From Acidimicrobiales bacterium (GTDB lineage Bacteria; Actinomycetota; Acidimicrobiia; Acidimicrobiales; JAKAVM01), in NCBI GenBank assembly GCA_027451785.1, contig DAIDIS010000134.1, forward strand, positions 1-14,106: a stretch of DNA of 14,106 nucleotides, written 5' to 3'. Numbering within the stretch: the stretch's first letter is position 1; each line of letters opens with the position of its first letter. Both the position numbers and the translations under genes were made by a program. Positions 12,810 to 14,106 of this stretch are shown in pieces. Below the pieces are notes generated by a model. That model was not told the origin of the DNA, ran no database searches, and saw only the letters and a program-made list of their open reading frames with translations.

Positions 12810-14106
12810 TCAGCCTTGGGCGTTGGCTACAGGCGCGAGTCCAAGGTGCTCGCGAATCCGGGACTTGAGTCCTTCGACATCCGGGATTACAACTTCCACG
12901 GCGGGTGATACCGATACATACAATAGCGAGCATCGGGTCACGGGAATCCCGAGTGACGATTCAAGCGCCAACGCATATGCACCCAGCTGAGGACCGTATC
13001 TCGCCAGCGCGCGATCTTGAAGGTCTTCTAAGCGACTATCGCTCAGCCTGTCGGTCTTGAAGTCGAGAATGTAAAGGGTGCCGTCAGGGTTCTCAAACAG
13101 GAAGTCGATGACGCCGCTGAAAACGTAATTGCCAAGTCGGCATGAAATCGGAACCTCTCTCCAAGTCCGGCTCGAATTGCAAGAGGTAAGGGGACGCGAC
13201 TCAATGGCGCTCGTCGCCATTTCCTCGACCCGGCCGGCAAGCTCCGGCAAACCGACTGACTGTGCCGCAATTCGAGAGAGACGGCTGAGGTCGCTCCGTA
13301 GAACGTCGGGGTGACCACCGTCGCCCAATTCAATCATCTCCATCACCTGGTGAGTGGCGATCCCGAGTGCTCTAGCTTCGTGGCCGCCGTTGTAACTGTG
13401 GCCTCCCTGTTTGCCTTGGCCACTCTGGTCGGCGTCGTCACCGTGGCCGCCCTGCCCGCCGGTCCATTCCGTCTCTTTGTTAGTTGGATAGGGTGCGACT
13501 ATCCCCAGCGGGCCTTCAATTTCAGATTCGTCTGGAGAGAAGAGGTCCTCGGCCAAGGAGGTAGCGGTGACCCTGGGTTGCCGTGACGAATAAGTCGCAA
13601 TCAACTTTGCTCGCCGTTCCCATTCCGAGATCGTCTGGGTGAGCAAAGTACTTGCCCCGTCGATATCGGCTAAAAGCTGCGGCTCGGTGATCGACACCGA
13701 GCGTGTTTTCTCATTCGGACCTGACGCAGGTTCCGGGATGTCGCCGGGGGCTCCATTCTCACTTGAGGGAATTGTGGAGTCGGGAAGAATCAGCTCGTTG
13801 AGCTTCAAGTTCTCGTCTATTCGAGCCAGCTCGTTGAGCAGTGCCGCAAGAGAGCTCTTCCGGGCGTATCTCGCTATCTCGGTCGGCCCTGGTATCTCTC
13901 CAAGAGCATCGAGAGCTGATGCTTTGGCTGGCTCTTTGTGAAAAATCGAAAGCACGAGATGGTCTCTGGGGCGAGTAACCGCGACATAAAGAAGCCGGAT
14001 CCGCTCCAATGCCTCCATCTCTGCCTCTCGCTCCACTGCGTCCTCGAAGCCATCCGACTCCAATTCCCTTTCCTTTGAGTACCTGAAAAGTGGTCTCCCG
14101 TGAAGG
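12810..14106 (-). CDS. UvrD/RecB-like helicase-nuclease, C-terminal part, 5' end cut by window
   Basis: This is the end of a superfamily 1 helicase fused to a PD-(D/E)XK nuclease, of the kind that processes double-strand DNA breaks (AddA, RecB and relatives). The frame is open to the right edge, so the TTG at 14063 is not taken as the start and the Walker motifs lie outside. Counting from that TTG, helicase motif VI is ERIRLLYVAVTRPRDHL (20-36). The RecB-type nuclease has GIATH (234-238), SGVID (316-320), YILDFKTD (331-338) and YGPQLGAY (356-363). The His, both Asp and the Lys are present, so it should be active. AddA-type iron-sulfur cysteines after the nuclease motifs are not seen, so AddA proper is uncertain. 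A Gly/His/Gln-rich linker (201-228) precedes the nuclease. The sulfocyanin-like gene follows 39 bp downstream. Confidence 0.88.
   Translation of the reverse strand, partial: LHGRPLFRYSKERELESDGFEDAVEREAEMEALERIRLLYVAVTRPRDHLVLSIFHKEPAKASALDALGEIPGPTEIARYARKSSLAALLNELARIDENLKLNELILPDSTIPSSENGAPGDIPEPASGPNEKTRSVSITEPQLLADIDGASTLLTQTISEWERRAKLIATYSSRQPRVTATSLAEDLFSPDESEIEGPLGIVAPYPTNKETEWTGGQGGHGDDADQSGQGKQGGHSYNGGHEARALGIATHQVMEMIELGDGGHPDVLRSDLSRLSRIAAQSVGLPELAGRVEEMATSAIESRPLTSCNSSRTWREVPISCRLGNYVFSGVIDFLFENPDGTLYILDFKTDRLSDSRLEDLQDRALARYGPQLGAYALALESSLGIPVTRCSLLYVSVSPAVEVVIPDVEGLKSRIREHLGLAPVANAQG

Noticed and set aside
1..14106. tRNA, rRNA, CRISPR, transposase or integrase signals
   Set aside because: None seen: no clover-leaf-like stretch, no regularly spaced repeats and no recombinase motifs among the open frames.

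Overview
The window looks like chromosomal DNA of a G+C-rich actinobacterium. My best guess is the class Acidimicrobiia, near the acidophilic iron oxidisers. The grounds are a full-length (about 1.5 kb-codon) Lhr helicase of the actinobacterial type, frequent GTG and TTG starts, a clpB gene preceded by a HAIR-like HspR operator with what may be a leaderless promoter, and a sulfocyanin-type blue copper lipoprotein, a family associated with acidophiles. The taxonomic placement is inference; no rRNA or tRNA gene is present. I see no insertion sequence, phage gene, integrase, CRISPR array or attachment site.

Layout. At the left edge is the 3' part of a polytopic GT39/PMT-like glycosyltransferase gene (+). 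It converges on, and overlaps by 38 bp, a LOG-family phosphoribohydrolase-like gene (-) with an unusual histidine-rich N-terminus. The minus strand from 4873 down to 1144 then carries four genes in one direction: an uncharacterised membrane-anchored His/Cys-rich protein (4873-3896), an uncharacterised His/Cys-rich lipoprotein (3760-3071), a DedA-family membrane protein (2978-2343) and the LOG protein (2007-1144). A good sigma-70-like promoter (TTGACA, 16 bp, TATGCT) drives the first of these. It has two TGTAAC boxes exactly 21 bp apart just upstream. A strong hairpin separates the first gene from the second.

The divergent plus-strand unit is lhr (5160-9611) followed by clpB (9608-12133), joined by a 4-bp ATGA overlap. 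The last codons of lhr contain a near-consensus promoter (TTGATA, 17 bp, TATAAT) whose -35 box is covered by an inverted repeat matching the HspR box (HAIR) in 11 of 14 positions with the exact 7-bp spacing. clpB therefore probably has its own heat-shock-controlled transcription, starting at or beside its ATG, in addition to read-through from lhr.

From the right edge, a minus-strand helicase-nuclease (UvrD/RecB/AddA-like, 5' end outside the window) ends 39 bp before a sulfocyanin-like lipoprotein gene. That gene converges on clpB at a 12-bp perfect hairpin which includes its last codons.

Biologically, the window mixes DNA repair (Lhr, the helicase-nuclease), protein disaggregation (ClpB), membrane maintenance (DedA, GT39) and a set of exported metal-ligand-rich proteins (two uncharacterised proteins and sulfocyanin). 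The least explained part is the exported His/Cys-rich pair with its own regulated-looking promoter. An 18-of-19-bp sequence element shared between its leader and the LOG upstream region is also unexplained. Nothing here is clearly a new defence or mobile system.
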